64,000 nt of DNA from Escherichia albertii NBRC 107761 = DSM 17582 (GTDB lineage Bacteria; Pseudomonadota; Gammaproteobacteria; Enterobacterales; Enterobacteriaceae): NCBI RefSeq assembly GCF_000759775.1, contig NZ_BBMY01000009.1:1-64000 (forward strand), in the 5' to 3' direction. Below, piece after piece: positions 10,556 through 21,382 of the stretch. The position numbers and the translations under genes are program-made. Positions within the stretch are counted from its first letter, which is position 1, and every line of letters begins with the position of its first letter. Below the pieces are notes generated by a model. That model saw only the letters and a program-made list of their open reading frames with translations. It ran no database searches and was not told where the DNA came from.

Positions 10556-10670
10556 GAAACGGAGCGGCACCTTTTTTAACCCTTGAAGTCACTGCCCGTT
10601 TCGAGAGTTTCTCAACTCGAATAACTAAAGCCAACGTGAACTTTTGCGGATCCCAGGATCCGCATTTTTT
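10556..10670 (+). ncRNA. oxyS: OxyS small regulatory RNA
   Basis: Peroxide-induced, Hfq-dependent small RNA divergent from oxyR. The sequence starts GAAACGGAGCGGCACC and carries the conserved segments GAAGTCACTGCCCGTTTCGA and AACTAAAGCCAACGTGAAC. It ends in the terminator stem GCGGATC...GATCCGC (10646-10663) plus a T-run. Compared with the K-12 sequence as I remember it, the terminator loop is one base shorter (GATCCCAGGATC) and one base in the first single-stranded stretch differs (CCTTTTTTAACC). The terminator loop is one of the regions that pairs with fhlA mRNA in E. coli, so target affinity may differ. Confidence 0.93.
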
Positions 10671-10709
10671 TACTCAAAAAACAGCCCACGTTTGCATAAA
10701 GAAATGTGC

Positions 10710-12083
10710 TTACCCCAACCGCGCCTGCGCGAAAGCAATCGCCTGCGCCACCTGCTGCGGTGAGACGCCGCCTTTTGCTGCACGTTTATCGAGGCACGAT
10801 TGCAGCGACAGAATCGGATAGACATCTTCGCCAATCACCGGACTGAATTTCTGCAACTCGGCCAGCGACAGCTCTTCCAGTGGTTTACCCTGACGAATAG
10901 CTTCCACTACTGCCTCACCCACGATATGGTGCGCTTCGCGGAACGGCACGCCTTTTGCGACCAGATAATCAGCCAGCTCAGTGGCATTAGCGTAACCCTG
11001 TTGTGCGGCTTCCTGGCAACGCGGACGCTTCACCTGAATGCCGTCCAGCACCAGTGCCGCCATATGCAAGCAATCCAGCCAGGTATCGAGCGCATCGAAT
11101 AAACCCTCTTTGTCTTCCTGCATATCTTTGTTATAGGCCAGCGGTAAACCTTTCAGCGTCATCATCATGCCGGTTAACGCCCCCTGCACACGCCCGCATT
11201 TACCACGAATCAACTCCAGCGCATCCGGGTTTTTCTTCTGCGGCATTAATGACGAACCGGAAGTCACACGGTCAGAAAGCTCCACAAAACCGGCCTCACC
11301 GGTGTTAAAGAAAATCAGATCTTCAGCGAAACGCGACAGATGCACCATACCGATAGCGGCCGCAGAAAGCAGCTCCAGCACGTGGTCGCGGTCAGAAACG
11401 CTATCGAGACTGTTACGGGTCGCCGAGGCAAACCCCAGCCAACCTGCCAACTGTTCACGGTCGATTTCATAAGCCGTTCCCGCCAGCGCACCACAGCCTA
11501 ACGGGCTGACATCCAGACGCTTGAGCGCATCCTGCAAACGGCTTTCATCACGCGCCAGCATCTCAACATAAGCCAGGCACCAGTGCGCGAACGTCACCGG
11601 CTGAGCGCGTTGTAGATGCGTATAACCCGGCATTACCGCATCCTGATTGTTTTCCGCCGTTTCCACCAGCGCCAATTGCAACTGGCGGTTAGCCGTCAGC
11701 AATTCGCTAACGGTATCTTTGCACCACAGTTTCAGGTCAGTCGCCACCTGGTCATTACGGCTACGCCCGGTATGCAGCTTTTTGCCTAACTGACCCACTT
11801 TGTCGATTAGTTTGCCTTCCACCCAGCTATGAATATCTTCAGCATCGCTTTCGAGAATTTGTTGTGGCCTGGCACGAACTTCCTCCAGCAGCACGTTCAA
11901 TGCTTCTTCCAGCTGCGCTTGCTCTTCTGCGGTTAACACACCGACCGTTACCAACGCTTTGGACCAGGCCACAGAGCCAACAATATCCTGCTCCGCCAGA
12001 CGATAATCAAAACTCAGTGAGTCATTGAATTGTTTGAACCGTTGATCTGCTGCCTGGGTAAAACGTCCGCCCCAAAGTGCCAT
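10710..12083 (-). CDS. argH: Argininosuccinate lyase ArgH
   Basis: Final enzyme of arginine synthesis: splits argininosuccinate into arginine and fumarate. With the ATG at 12083 ([14 protein letters not shown]) it is 457 residues, the E. coli length; nine further in-frame upstream codons are not conserved. The fumarase/aspartase-superfamily signature [15 protein letters not shown] (the mobile loop with the catalytic serine) and the [13 protein letters not shown] segment are present. It is the last gene of argC-argB-argH, 59 bases after argB. Confidence 0.97.
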   Translation of the reverse strand: MALWGGRFTQAADQRFKQFNDSLSFDYRLAEQDIVGSVAWSKALVTVGVLTAEEQAQLEEALNVLLEEVRARPQQILESDAEDIHSWVEGKLIDKVGQLGKKLHTGRSRNDQVATDLKLWCKDTVSELLTANRQLQLALVETAENNQDAVMPGYTHLQRAQPVTFAHWCLAYVEMLARDESRLQDALKRLDVSPLGCGALAGTAYEIDREQLAGWLGFASATRNSLDSVSDRDHVLELLSAAAIGMVHLSRFAEDLIFFNTGEAGFVELSDRVTSGSSLMPQKKNPDALELIRGKCGRVQGALTGMMMTLKGLPLAYNKDMQEDKEGLFDALDTWLDCLHMAALVLDGIQVKRPRCQEAAQQGYANATELADYLVAKGVPFREAHHIVGEAVVEAIRQGKPLEELSLAELQKFSPVIGEDVYPILSLQSCLDKRAAKGGVSPQQVAQAIAFAQARLG

Positions 12084-12142
12084 AACTCTGTTTCCTTCTT
12101 TTGAATGCAATACCGGATAGCAACGCCTCCGGCTAACAAAAC

Positions 12143-12916
12143 TTAAGCTAAAATCCGCGTGCCCATTGGCATACCGTTAAACAGTGCCGGAAGCTGATCC
12201 GCATGACGCCAGGAGGCGATATCCACCGGACGGCCCAGCGTACGCGCAGCATCCAGCGCCGCGTTCACTTTCACAATCATGCCATCCGTAATAATGCCCT
12301 GCTCAATCAGTTGCTCCGCTTTCTCTGCCGTCATTTCGGCAATGCGTTGCCCTTTGCCGTCGAGAATGCCGCTGACGTCAGAGAGCAAAATCAGATCCGC
12401 GCCCAGCGTTGCCGCCAGCGCCGTCGCCGCCTGGTCAGCATTGACGTTCATCAGTTGCCCTTCGTCTGTTACGCCAATGGAGCTGACCACCGGCAGATAA
12501 CCGTTTTCCAGCAATGTGTTGATGAGCTTAGGTGAACCTGGCTGCGCCAGTCCAACATGGCCTAACTCTTCATCAAGCTGGGTCACTTTTACGCTGTCAC
12601 CGTCACCGAGAAACAAGCCTACGGCAGCAATCTGGTGTTTCTTCGCCCACGCCAGCAGGGTTTTATTTGCCGTTCCCGCCAGCGCCCCGGTGATAATGTC
12701 TATCTGATCCGCAGGCGTCACCCGCAGGCCATTTTTCTTTTTCACCGGCAGATTCAACCCTTTCATCAGCTCATCCACCACGCAGCCGCCGCCGTGGACA
12801 ATGACCAGCGGACGCTGATGTGACTTACGATAATTCACCAGTGCACTAAACAGACGTTCCAGCGCTTCTTCGCTATCCAGCAGTACGCCGCCCAGTTTGA
12901 TAATTAATGGATTCAT
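12143..12916 (-). CDS. argB: Acetylglutamate kinase ArgB
   Basis: Second step of arginine synthesis: phosphorylates N-acetylglutamate with ATP. Amino-acid kinase fold with the N-terminal phosphate loop IKLGGVLLD (5-13), the substrate loop [13 protein letters not shown] (about 40) and the C-terminal segment [14 protein letters not shown]. The start is the ATG at 12916 ([10 protein letters not shown]; 257 residues). The frame is open 27 codons further into argC but that part is a shadow. Ten bases separate it from argC, consistent with one operon. Confidence 0.97.
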   Translation of the reverse strand: MNPLIIKLGGVLLDSEEALERLFSALVNYRKSHQRPLVIVHGGGCVVDELMKGLNLPVKKKNGLRVTPADQIDIITGALAGTANKTLLAWAKKHQIAAVGLFLGDGDSVKVTQLDEELGHVGLAQPGSPKLINTLLENGYLPVVSSIGVTDEGQLMNVNADQAATALAATLGADLILLSDVSGILDGKGQRIAEMTAEKAEQLIEQGIITDGMIVKVNAALDAARTLGRPVDIASWRHADQLPALFNGMPMGTRILA

Positions 12917-12926
12917 CTTTGTATCC

Positions 12927-13931
12927 TTAAATAAGAGACTGCGTTTCCGCATAGCCGAAACGAATGTTGGCGCACTGGATAGCCTGTGCCGCCGCACCTT
13001 TTAATAAATTATCTTCGGTCGCCACGATAATCAGATGCTCACCCTGAACGGCAAACCCGATATCGCAGAACGGCAGCCCGATGACGTTTTTCAGCGCCGG
13101 AACGCCTTTGTCATACAACCGTACCAACGGTTTATGGGCATACGCCTGCTGCAACGCTTGCGCCACTTGCGCCTGGTTTACGCCAGGCTTCAGGCGACAG
13201 GTAATGGTTTCGAGAATACCGCGCGGGAAATTGCCCAAATGTGGAGTGAAAATCACGTCGGCGCCGAGGTGTGTGGCAATCTCAGGCTGATGGCGATGGG
13301 TAAAGACACCGTAAGGTTGCAGGCTGACTTCACAAAAGCTGTTTGAAATCGACGCCTTACGTCCTGCCCCGCTCACACCGCTGGTGGCGTTGATGACCGG
13401 CCACTGAGTGAGGTCGAGGAGATCGGCGTCAATCAACGGTTTCAGCGCCAACTGTGCCGCTGTGGGATAACAACCCGGCACCGCGATCAAATTTGCGTCT
13501 TTTAATTTATTTCCGCACCACTCCGCCAGACCATAAGCTGCTTGTTCCAACAGTTCCGGGTATTGATGGGTAAAGCCGTAATATTTTTCGTAGAAGGCGA
13601 CATCGTTAACACGAAACGCGCCGGAAAGGTCGAACACCACACAGCCAGCTTCAAGAAATTGCGGTGCTAAATCGTGGCTAACTTCATGGGCGGTGGCGAG
13701 AAACACCACGTCCACCCCTGGACTAAACTCGCTGATATCCGACATCGGCTGCAACGGCAGATCAACGATGCCTTTGAGCTGCGGATGCAAATCGGAGATT
13801 AACTTTCCCGCATCATTGCTTTGCGCAGAAACCGTCAAAGCGGTTATGTTCATATGCGGATGGCGATTTACATAGGCCACTAACTCTGCGCCAGCGTAAC
13901 CGCTGGCACCCACAATCAGCGTATTCAACAT
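12927..13931 (-). CDS. argC: N-acetyl-gamma-glutamyl-phosphate reductase ArgC
   Basis: NADPH-dependent third step of arginine synthesis that forms N-acetylglutamate semialdehyde. It has 334 residues as in E. coli. The Rossmann motif [12 protein letters not shown] (7-18) and the active-site cysteine C154 in [13 protein letters not shown] are visible. First gene of argCBH, transcribed divergently from argE from a shared control region carrying ARG boxes. Confidence 0.97.
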   Translation of the reverse strand: MLNTLIVGASGYAGAELVAYVNRHPHMNITALTVSAQSNDAGKLISDLHPQLKGIVDLPLQPMSDISEFSPGVDVVFLATAHEVSHDLAPQFLEAGCVVFDLSGAFRVNDVAFYEKYYGFTHQYPELLEQAAYGLAEWCGNKLKDANLIAVPGCYPTAAQLALKPLIDADLLDLTQWPVINATSGVSGAGRKASISNSFCEVSLQPYGVFTHRHQPEIATHLGADVIFTPHLGNFPRGILETITCRLKPGVNQAQVAQALQQAYAHKPLVRLYDKGVPALKNVIGLPFCDIGFAVQGEHLIIVATEDNLLKGAAAQAIQCANIRFGYAETQSLI

Positions 13932-14021
13932 CGGGGCTATTCACCTTCTTATGTCTGGTTGCCTGGTTAAACGTAAAACATTCACCTTACGGCTGGTGGG
14001 TTTTATTACGCTCAACGTTAG

Positions 14022-14060
14022 TGTATTTTTATTCATAATTACTGCATGAATATTGATACT
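14022..14060. promoter_or_regulatory. Paired ARG boxes (ArgR operator) between argC and argE
   Basis: Two 18-base AT-rich palindromes, about 14022-14039 (TGTATTTTTATTCATAAT) and 14043-14060 (TGCATGAATATTGATACT), are separated by three bases. They match the ArgR consensus of TGAAT/ATTCA half-sites and lie over the divergent argCBH and argE promoters. Arginine-bound ArgR hexamer should repress both directions from here. Confidence 0.88.
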
Positions 14061-14084
14061 ATCATGACCAGAGGTGTGTCAACA

Positions 14085-15236
14085 ATGAAAAACAAATTAC
14101 CGCCATTTATCGAGATTTACCGCGCCCTGATTGCCACACCTTCAATAAGCGCTACGGAAGAGGCGCTCGATCAAAGCAATGCAGATTTAATCACTCTGCT
14201 GGCGGGTTGGTTTAAAGATTTGGGCTTCAATGTGGAAGTCCAGCCCGTGCCAGAGACGCGCAATAAGTTTAATATGCTGGCCAGTTGCGGGCAGGGCGCT
14301 GGCGGCTTACTGTTGGCAGGCCATACCGATACCGTGCCGTTTGATGATGGGCGCTGGACGCGCGATCCGTTTACGCTGACAGAGCATGAGGGCAAACTTT
14401 ACGGCTTAGGCACCGCCGATATGAAAGGGTTCTTTGCGTTTATCCTTGATGCATTACGCGATGTCGACGTCACAAAACTGAAAAAACCGCTCTATATTCT
14501 GGCAACCGCCGATGAAGAAACCAGCATGGCTGGGGCGCGCTATTTTGCCGAAACCACCGCCCTGCGTCCTGACTGCGCCATCATTGGCGAACCAACATCG
14601 CTACAACCGGTACGCGCACATAAAGGTCACATCTCCAATGCCATCCGAATCATGGGCCAGTCTGGGCACTCCAGCGATCCGTCGCGCGGAGTTAATGCTA
14701 TCGAACTGATGCACGACGCCATCGGTCATATTTTGCAATTGCGCGATAATCTGAAAGAACGCTATCACTACGAAGCGTTTACCGTGCCATATCCCACACT
14801 CAACCTCGGGCATATTCATGGTGGCGACGCGTCTAACCGTATCTGTGCCTGCTGTGAGTTACATATGGATATTCGTCCGCTGCCGGGCATGACACTCAAT
14901 GAGCTGAATGGATTACTCAACGACGCGCTGGCGCCAGTGAGCGAACGCTGGCCGGGTCGTCTGACGGTCGAAGAGTTACATCCGCCAATCCCTGGCTATG
15001 AATGCCCGCCGAACCATCAACTGGTTGAAGTGGTTGAGAAATTGCTCGGCGCGCAGACCGAAGTGGTGAACTATTGTACCGAAGCGCCTTTTATTCAGAC
15101 GTTATGCCCGACGCTGGTATTAGGCCCCGGCTCAATCAATCAAGCTCATCAGCCTGATGAATATCTGGAAACACGTTTTATCAAGCCCACCCGTGAGCTG
15201 ATCACTCAGGTAATTCATCATTTCTGCTGGCATTAA
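14085..15236 (+). CDS. argE: Acetylornithine deacetylase ArgE
   Basis: Zinc-dependent M20 peptidase-family enzyme that removes the acetyl group from N-acetylornithine, giving ornithine for arginine synthesis. The conserved start is the ATG at 14085 ([15 protein letters not shown]; 383 residues). The in-frame ATG at 14046 lies inside the ARG-box promoter region. Metal-site motifs are [11 protein letters not shown] (H80, D82), [10 protein letters not shown] and the general-base motif TADEETS. It is followed by a duplicated REP region. Confidence 0.97.
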   Translation: MKNKLPPFIEIYRALIATPSISATEEALDQSNADLITLLAGWFKDLGFNVEVQPVPETRNKFNMLASCGQGAGGLLLAGHTDTVPFDDGRWTRDPFTLTEHEGKLYGLGTADMKGFFAFILDALRDVDVTKLKKPLYILATADEETSMAGARYFAETTALRPDCAIIGEPTSLQPVRAHKGHISNAIRIMGQSGHSSDPSRGVNAIELMHDAIGHILQLRDNLKERYHYEAFTVPYPTLNLGHIHGGDASNRICACCELHMDIRPLPGMTLNELNGLLNDALAPVSERWPGRLTVEELHPPIPGYECPPNHQLVEVVEKLLGAQTEVVNYCTEAPFIQTLCPTLVLGPGSINQAHQPDEYLETRFIKPTRELITQVIHHFCWH

Positions 15237-15244
15237 AACTCGGG

Positions 15245-15492
15245 CCGGATAAGGCGGTCACGCCGCATCCGGCACTGTTGCGAAGCTCCGGCGCTACAAA
15301 TCATGTCGGATGCGATGCTTGCGCATCTTATCCGACCTACAGTGACTCAAATGATGCCCGAACGCAGACCGGATAAGGCGGTCACGCCGCATCCGGCACT
15401 GTTGCGAAGCTCCGGTGCTACAAATCATGTCGGATGCGATGCTTGCGCATCTTATCCGGCCTACAGTGACTCAAATGATGCCCAAACTTATC
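15245..15492. repeat. Tandem duplication of a 124-bp REP/BIME unit
   Basis: Copy 1 (15245-15368) and copy 2 (15369-15492) both begin CCGGATAAGGCGGTCACGCC and share TTGCGAAGCTCCGG and GTGACTCAAATGATGCCC at a constant offset of 124 bases. They differ at only a few positions (GGCGCTAC/GGTGCTAC, TCCGACC/TCCGGCC, with divergence at the end). Each holds two inverted REP palindromes, making a BIME-type array of four. A partial third start (TTATCTGACCTACA) follows. Located after argE and before the ppc promoter. Confidence 0.9.
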
Positions 15493-15748
15493 TGACCTAC
15501 ACCTTTGGTGTTATGTATGGCGATTTTTTAACATTTCCATAAGTTACGCTTATTTTATTCGTTGTGAATTTAATGGCGTAAATTCCGGCTATTTATTCGT
15601 TTGCTGAAGCGATTTCGCAGCATTTGACGTCACCGCGTTTACGTGGCTTTATAAAAGACGACGAAAAGCAAAGCCCGAGCATATTCGCGCCAGTGCGACG
15701 TGAAGGATACAGGGCTATCAAACGATAAGATGGGGTGTCTGGGGTCAT
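15493..15748 (+). promoter_or_regulatory. ppc upstream region
   Basis: About 256 bases between the BIME array and ppc. The first half is A/T rich (TATGGCGATTTTTTAACATTTCCATAAGTTACGCTTATTTTATTCG) and is the likely promoter region. The remainder is leader. A translated frame on the minus strand here has no recognisable product. No finer assignment is supported. Confidence 0.45.
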
Positions 15749-18400
15749 ATGAACGAACAATATTCCGCATTGCGTAGTAATGTCAGTATGCTCGGCAAAG
15801 TGCTGGGAGAAACCATCAAGGATGCGTTGGGCGAACACATTCTTGAACGCGTAGAAACTATCCGTAAGTTGTCCAAATCTTCACGCGCTGGCAATGATGC
15901 TAACCGCCAGGAGTTACTCACCACCTTACAAAATTTGTCGAACGACGAGCTGCTGCCCGTTGCACGTGCGTTTAGTCAGTTTCTGAATCTGGCCAACACC
16001 GCTGAGCAATATCATAGCATTTCGCCGAAAGGCGAGGCTGCCAGCAACCCGGAAGTCATTGCCCGCACCCTGCGTAAACTGAAAAACCAGCCAGACCTTG
16101 ACGCTGCTACGATCAAAAAAGCGGTGGAATCGCTGTCGCTGGAACTGGTTCTGACCGCGCACCCGACCGAAATTACCCGTCGTACGCTGATCCACAAAAT
16201 GGTGGAAGTGAACACTTGTTTGAAACAGCTCGATAACAAAGACATCGCTGACTACGAGCGAAACCAACTGATGCGCCGCCTGCGTCAGTTGATCGCTCAG
16301 TCCTGGCATACCGATGAAATCCGTAAACAGCGCCCAAGCCCGGTAGATGAAGCCAAATGGGGCTTTGCCGTGGTGGAAAACAGCCTGTGGCAAGGCGTGC
16401 CGAATTATCTGCGCGAACTGAACGAACAACTGGAAGAGAATCTCGGCTACAAACTGCCAGTGGAATTTGTTCCGGTCCGTTTTACTTCGTGGATGGGCGG
16501 CGACCGTGACGGTAACCCGAACGTTACCGCGGATATCACCCGACACGTTTTGTTGCTCAGCCGCTGGAAAGCGACCGATCTGTTCCTGAAAGATATTCAG
16601 GTTCTGGTTTCTGAACTGTCGATGGTTGACGCGACGCCTGAACTGCTGGCGCTGGTCGGCGAAGAAGGCGCCGCAGAACCGTATCGCTATCTGATGAAAA
16701 ACCTGCGCTCCCGTCTGATGGCGACACAGGCCTGGCTGGAAGCACGTCTGAAAGGCGAAGAACTGCCGAAGCCAGAAGGTCTGCTGACGCAAAACGAAGA
16801 ACTTTGGGAGCCGCTCTACGCTTGTTATCAGTCACTTCAGGCATGTGGCATGGGAATTATCGCCAACGGCGATCTGCTCGATACCCTGCGTCGTGTGAAA
16901 TGTTTCGGCGTACCGCTGGTACGTATTGATATCCGCCAGGAGAGCACCCGTCATACCGAAGCATTGGGCGAGCTGACCCGCTACCTCGGCATTGGCGATT
17001 ACGAAAGCTGGTCAGAAGCCGACAAACAAGCATTCCTGATCCGTGAACTGAACTCTAAACGTCCATTGCTGCCGCGCAACTGGCAGCCAAGCGCCGAAAC
17101 ACGTGAAGTGCTTGATACCTGTCAGGTCATTGCCGAAGCGCCACAAGGTTCGATTGCCGCCTATGTGATCTCAATGGCGAAAACGCCGTCCGACGTACTG
17201 GCCGTCCACCTGTTACTGAAAGAAGCAGGTATTGGATTTGCGATGCCAGTCGCACCGCTTTTTGAAACCCTGGATGACCTGAACAACGCTAACGATGTCA
17301 TGACCCAGTTGCTGAATATCGACTGGTATCGCGGCCTGATTCAGGGCAAACAGATGGTGATGATTGGCTATTCCGACTCAGCAAAAGATGCGGGCGTGAT
17401 GGCGGCATCCTGGGCGCAATATCAGGCACAAGATGCGTTAATCAAAACCTGCGAAAAAGCGGGCATTGAACTGACGCTGTTCCACGGCCGCGGCGGTTCC
17501 ATTGGTCGCGGCGGCGCACCGGCCCATGCGGCACTGCTGTCGCAACCGCCGGGAAGCCTGAAAGGCGGCCTGCGTGTGACCGAACAGGGCGAGATGATCC
17601 GCTTCAAGTACGGTCTGCCAGAAATCACTGTTAGCAGCCTTTCGCTGTATACCGGGGCGATTCTGGAAGCCAACCTGCTGCCGCCACCGGAGCCGAAAGA
17701 GAGCTGGCGTCGCATTATGGATGAACTGTCTGTCATCTCTTGCGATGTCTACCGCGGCTACGTGCGTGAAAACAAAGATTTTGTACCTTACTTCCGCTCT
17801 GCCACGCCAGAGCAGGAACTCGGCAAACTGCCGTTGGGATCACGTCCGGCGAAACGTCGCCCGACCGGCGGTGTCGAATCATTGCGCGCCATTCCGTGGA
17901 TTTTTGCCTGGACGCAAAACCGCCTGATGCTGCCAGCCTGGCTGGGCGCAGGTACGGCGCTGCAAAAAGTGGTGGAAGATGGCAAACAGAACGAGCTGGA
18001 AACCATGTGTCGCGACTGGCCTTTCTTCTCAACGCGCCTTGGAATGCTGGAGATGGTTTTCGCCAAAGCGGATCTGTGGCTGGCGGAATACTACGATCAG
18101 CGGCTGGTCGCAAAAGAGCTTTGGTCGCTGGGTAAAGAGTTACGCAATCTACAAGAAGAAGACATCAAAGTCGTGCTGGCGATTGCCAATGACTCCCATC
18201 TGATGGCGGATCTACCGTGGATTGCCGAGTCTATTCAGCTACGAAATATTTACACCGACCCGCTAAACGTACTGCAAGCAGAATTGTTGCACCGTTCCCG
18301 TCAGGCGGAAAAAGAAGGCCACGAACCAGATCCTCGCGTTGAACAAGCGTTAATGGTCACTATTGCCGGGATCGCGGCAGGTATGCGTAATACCGGTTAA
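15749..18400 (+). CDS. ppc: Phosphoenolpyruvate carboxylase
   Basis: Anaplerotic enzyme that carboxylates phosphoenolpyruvate to oxaloacetate, allosterically activated by acetyl-CoA and inhibited by aspartate. It has 883 residues as in E. coli. The two family signatures are seen: the catalytic histidine in [13 protein letters not shown] (about 134-146) and the lysine in [18 protein letters not shown] (about 537-554), followed by the glycine-rich loop [14 protein letters not shown]. The C-terminal GMRNTG is canonical. A rho-independent terminator follows. Confidence 0.98.
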   Translation: MNEQYSALRSNVSMLGKVLGETIKDALGEHILERVETIRKLSKSSRAGNDANRQELLTTLQNLSNDELLPVARAFSQFLNLANTAEQYHSISPKGEAASNPEVIARTLRKLKNQPDLDAATIKKAVESLSLELVLTAHPTEITRRTLIHKMVEVNTCLKQLDNKDIADYERNQLMRRLRQLIAQSWHTDEIRKQRPSPVDEAKWGFAVVENSLWQGVPNYLRELNEQLEENLGYKLPVEFVPVRFTSWMGGDRDGNPNVTADITRHVLLLSRWKATDLFLKDIQVLVSELSMVDATPELLALVGEEGAAEPYRYLMKNLRSRLMATQAWLEARLKGEELPKPEGLLTQNEELWEPLYACYQSLQACGMGIIANGDLLDTLRRVKCFGVPLVRIDIRQESTRHTEALGELTRYLGIGDYESWSEADKQAFLIRELNSKRPLLPRNWQPSAETREVLDTCQVIAEAPQGSIAAYVISMAKTPSDVLAVHLLLKEAGIGFAMPVAPLFETLDDLNNANDVMTQLLNIDWYRGLIQGKQMVMIGYSDSAKDAGVMAASWAQYQAQDALIKTCEKAGIELTLFHGRGGSIGRGGAPAHAALLSQPPGSLKGGLRVTEQGEMIRFKYGLPEITVSSLSLYTGAILEANLLPPPEPKESWRRIMDELSVISCDVYRGYVRENKDFVPYFRSATPEQELGKLPLGSRPAKRRPTGGVESLRAIPWIFAWTQNRLMLPAWLGAGTALQKVVEDGKQNELETMCRDWPFFSTRLGMLEMVFAKADLWLAEYYDQRLVAKELWSLGKELRNLQEEDIKVVLAIANDSHLMADLPWIAESIQLRNIYTDPLNVLQAELLHRSRQAEKEGHEPDPRVEQALMVTIAGIAAGMRNTG

Positions 18401-18413
18401 TCCTCCTCTCCTG

Positions 18414-18443
18414 AAAACCCTCGTGCTTTTGTGCGAGGGTTTT
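18414..18443 (+). terminator. Rho-independent terminator of ppc
   Basis: AAAACCCTCG pairs with CGAGGGTTTT around a TGCTTTTGTG loop, 14 bases after the ppc stop, ending in a short T-run. Confidence 0.9.
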
Positions 18444-18582
18444 CTGAAATACTGCTGTTCTAATACCCTCGTTTTCAATATATTTCTGTCTGCATTTTAT
18501 TCAAATCCCGGATATCCCTTCAGATATCTTTAAGGTTTTGTCGTTACATTCAGCGCTATTTTTTTCGAGACAGGTTTTTACT

Positions 18583-20316
18583 ATGCATTCCACAGAAGTC
18601 CAGGCTAAACCCCTTTTTAGCTGGAAAGCCCTGGGTTGGGCACTGCTCTATTTTTGGTTTTTCTCCACCCTGCTACAGGCCATTATTTACATCAGCGGCT
18701 ACAGCGGTACCAACGGCGTTCGCGACTCGCTGTTGTTTAGTTCGCTGTGGTTGATCCCGGTATTCCTCTTCCCAAGGAGGATTAAAATTATCGCGGCAGT
18801 AGTCGGCGTGGTGCTCTGGGCGGCCTCACTGGCCGCGTTGTGCTACTACGTCATATATGGTCAGGAGTTCTCGCAAAGCGTTCTGTTCGTGATGTTTGAA
18901 ACCAACACCAACGAAGCCAGTGAGTATTTAAGCCAGTATTTCAGCCTGAAGATTGTGCTTATCGCGCTGGCCTATACAGCGGTAGCTGTTCTTCTGTGGA
19001 CACGCCTGCGCCCGGTCTATATTCCATCTCCGTGGCGCTATCTGGTGTCGTTTGCACTGCTGTACGGTTTGATTTTGCATCCGATGGTGGTCAATTCCGT
19101 CATCAACCATAAACCTTTCGCGAAAACGCTAAATAACCTGGCTTCACGCATGGAACCTGCGGCTCCGTGGCAGTTTATTTCCGGCTATTATCAATATCGT
19201 CAGCAACTCTCTTCACTGACCCGGTTGCTTAACGAAAACGATGCATTACCGCCACTGGCAAACTTTAAAGATAATTCCGGCGATGCGCCGCGTACTTTAG
19301 TACTGGTGATTGGTGAATCTACCCAGCGTGGGCGTATGAGTCTGTACGGTTATCCGCGTGAAACCACGCCGGAACTGGATATGCTGCATAAAACCGATCC
19401 GAATCTGACTGTGTTTAATAACGTGGTCACTTCACGTCCGTACACCATTGAAATCCTGCAACAGGCGCTGACTTTCGCCAACGAAAAGAACCCGGATCTG
19501 TATCTGACACAACCGTCGCTGATGAACATGATGAAACAGGCAGGTTATAAAACCTTCTGGATCACCAACCAGCAAACGATGACCGCCCGCAACACCATGC
19601 TGACGGTATTTTCGCGCCAGACCGACAAGCAGTACTACATGAATCAACAACGCACGCAGAGTGCCCGTGAATACGACACCAACGTACTGAAGCCATTCCA
19701 GGAAGTGCTGAAGGACCCTGCGCCGAAGAAACTGATCATCGTTCATCTGCTGGGCACACATATCAAGTACAAGTACCGTTACCCGGAAGATCAGGGCAAG
19801 TTTGATGGCAATACCGATCATGTCCCGCCGGGATTGAACGCGGAAGAGCTGGAGTCGTATAACGATTACGACAACGCTAACCTGTACAACGATCACGTGG
19901 TTGCCAGCCTGATTAAAGACTTTAAAGCGACCGACCCGAACGGTTTCCTGGTTTATTTCTCTGACCACGGTGAAGAGGTTTACGACACGCCTCCGCACAA
20001 AACTCAGGGGCGCAACGAAGACAACCCGACACGCCACATGTACACCATTCCGTTCCTGCTGTGGACGTCGGACAAATGGCAGGCGACTCATCCGCGTGAT
20101 TTCTCGCAGGATGTTAATCGTAAATACAGCCTGGCAGAACTGATCCACACCTGGTCAGATTTGGCTGGTTTATCTTACGACGGTTACGACCCAACCCGTT
20201 CAGTGGTGAACCCGCAGTTCAAAGAAACCACTCGCTGGATTGGTAACCCGTATAAGAAAAATGCGCTGATCGATTACGATACTCTGCCGTATGGCGATCA
20301 GGTGGGTAATCAGTAA
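18583..20316 (+). CDS. eptC: Lipopolysaccharide heptose phosphoethanolamine transferase EptC
   Basis: Inner-membrane enzyme (formerly YijP/CptA) that adds phosphoethanolamine to the first heptose of the LPS core. The N-terminal half has about five membrane helices (residues 15-170). The C-terminal half is a periplasmic sulfatase-fold domain with the nucleophile segment VIGESTQRGRMSLYGYPRETTPEL and the zinc-binding YFSDHGEEVYD. The ATG at 18583 (MHSTEVQAKPLF) gives 577 residues as in K-12. The frame is open 15 codons further up but not conserved. Confidence 0.96.
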   Translation: MHSTEVQAKPLFSWKALGWALLYFWFFSTLLQAIIYISGYSGTNGVRDSLLFSSLWLIPVFLFPRRIKIIAAVVGVVLWAASLAALCYYVIYGQEFSQSVLFVMFETNTNEASEYLSQYFSLKIVLIALAYTAVAVLLWTRLRPVYIPSPWRYLVSFALLYGLILHPMVVNSVINHKPFAKTLNNLASRMEPAAPWQFISGYYQYRQQLSSLTRLLNENDALPPLANFKDNSGDAPRTLVLVIGESTQRGRMSLYGYPRETTPELDMLHKTDPNLTVFNNVVTSRPYTIEILQQALTFANEKNPDLYLTQPSLMNMMKQAGYKTFWITNQQTMTARNTMLTVFSRQTDKQYYMNQQRTQSAREYDTNVLKPFQEVLKDPAPKKLIIVHLLGTHIKYKYRYPEDQGKFDGNTDHVPPGLNAEELESYNDYDNANLYNDHVVASLIKDFKATDPNGFLVYFSDHGEEVYDTPPHKTQGRNEDNPTRHMYTIPFLLWTSDKWQATHPRDFSQDVNRKYSLAELIHTWSDLAGLSYDGYDPTRSVVNPQFKETTRWIGNPYKKNALIDYDTLPYGDQVGNQ

Positions 20317-20336
20317 TTATCAGCCAGGTGCTCTTT

Positions 20337-20419
20337 GCCGGATGCGACGCTTGACGCGTCTTACCCGGTCGACAGATCGCGGCGGTAAGCCGGATTAGGC
20401 GTTTACGCCGCATCCGGCA
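20337..20419. repeat. BIME of two REP units downstream of eptC
   Basis: Two opposed REP palindromes: GCCGGATGCGACGC...GCGTCTTACCCGG, and GCCGGATTAGGCGTTTACGCCGCATCCGGC at about 20389-20418. They have the usual E. coli core and lie between eptC and yijO. Confidence 0.85.
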
Positions 20420-20455
20420 ATACAACTGCCGCAATGTTTACATCGAACTCCCATC

Positions 20456-20482
20456 AGGCCACGCTTTTCAGGTGGCCTTTTT
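20456..20482 (+). terminator. Rho-independent terminator between eptC and yijO
   Basis: AGGCCAC and GTGGCCT form a 7-bp stem around GCTTTTCAG, followed by TTTTT. It insulates yijO from eptC. Confidence 0.85.
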
Positions 20483-20530
20483 TCCTAATGCCAGTTACTG
20501 TTTTCCCGTCTGCATATCGAAGGGAATAAC

Positions 20531-21382
20531 ATGTATCACGACGTCAGCTATTTGCTCTCCCGCCTGATAAACGGCCCGCTGCCGCTCCGTCAGATTTACT
20601 TTGCCAGCACTAATGGTCCGGTCCCCGATCTTGCGTATCAGGTTGATTTCCCACGACTGGAAATTGTGCTGGAGGGTGAATTTGTCGATACCGGCGCGGG
20701 TGCGGCGTTAGTTCCGGGCGATGTACTGTACGTCCCCGCTGGCGGCTGGAATTTCCCGCAATGGCAAACACCCACCACGACTTTTAGCGTGCTGTTTGGC
20801 AAACAGCAACTCGGCTTCAGCGTCGTGCAATGGAATGGCAAGCAATCTCAAAACCTGGCGAAACAGCACGTCGCCCGACGCGGCCCACGTATTGGTTCAT
20901 TCTTGCTGCAAACACTCAATGAAATGCAAATGCAGCCGCAGGAACAGCAAACGGCCAGACTTATCGTCACCAGTCTGCTTAGCCACTGCCGCGACTTACT
21001 CGGCAGCCAAATCCAGACCGCTTCGCGTAGCCAGGCGCTGTTCGAGGCTATCCGCGATTATATCGACGAACGTTATGCCTCCGCGCTGACTCGTGAATCT
21101 GTCGCGCAGGCGTTCTACATTTCACCAAACTATCTCTCTCACCTGTTTCAAAAAACAGGCGCTATTGGCTTTAACGAATATCTGAACCACACGCGGCTGG
21201 AACATGCAAAAACGTTATTGAAAGGCTATGACCTGAAGGTAAAAGAAGTGGCGCACGCCTGCGGGTTTGTCGACAGCAACTACTTTTGCCGTCTGTTTCG
21301 CAAAAATACCGAACGCTCACCGTCGGAGTATCGTCGGCAATACCACAGCCAACTGACAGAAAAACCAACTACTCCAGAATAA
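20531..21382 (+). CDS. yijO: AraC-family transcriptional regulator YijO
   Basis: DNA-binding protein of 283 residues. The N-terminal part (about 1-120) is a cupin-like sensor, with PGDVLYVPAGGWNFPQW typical of a sugar- or metabolite-binding jelly roll. The C-terminal 100 residues carry two helix-turn-helix motifs (SVAQAFYISPNYLSHLFQK and KEVAHACGFVDSNYFCRLFRK). It converges with and overlaps the 3' end of frwD by 14 bases. Adjacency suggests it controls the frw/pfl cluster; its regulon and inducer are not known to me. Confidence 0.93.
   Translation: MYHDVSYLLSRLINGPLPLRQIYFASTNGPVPDLAYQVDFPRLEIVLEGEFVDTGAGAALVPGDVLYVPAGGWNFPQWQTPTTTFSVLFGKQQLGFSVVQWNGKQSQNLAKQHVARRGPRIGSFLLQTLNEMQMQPQEQQTARLIVTSLLSHCRDLLGSQIQTASRSQALFEAIRDYIDERYASALTRESVAQAFYISPNYLSHLFQKTGAIGFNEYLNHTRLEHAKTLLKGYDLKVKEVAHACGFVDSNYFCRLFRKNTERSPSEYRRQYHSQLTEKPTTPE

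Noticed and set aside
15245-15492. CRISPR-like repeat array
   Set aside because: Only two 124-base units without spacers; they are REP palindromes, and no cas genes are present.
15926-16792. 288-codon open frame antisense to ppc
   Set aside because: Lies wholly within ppc, composition is Q/F-rich as expected for a reverse-strand shadow, and there is no plausible ribosome-binding site.
19432-20148. 238-codon open frame antisense to eptC
   Set aside because: Shadow of the conserved phosphoethanolamine transferase domain; no recognisable product.
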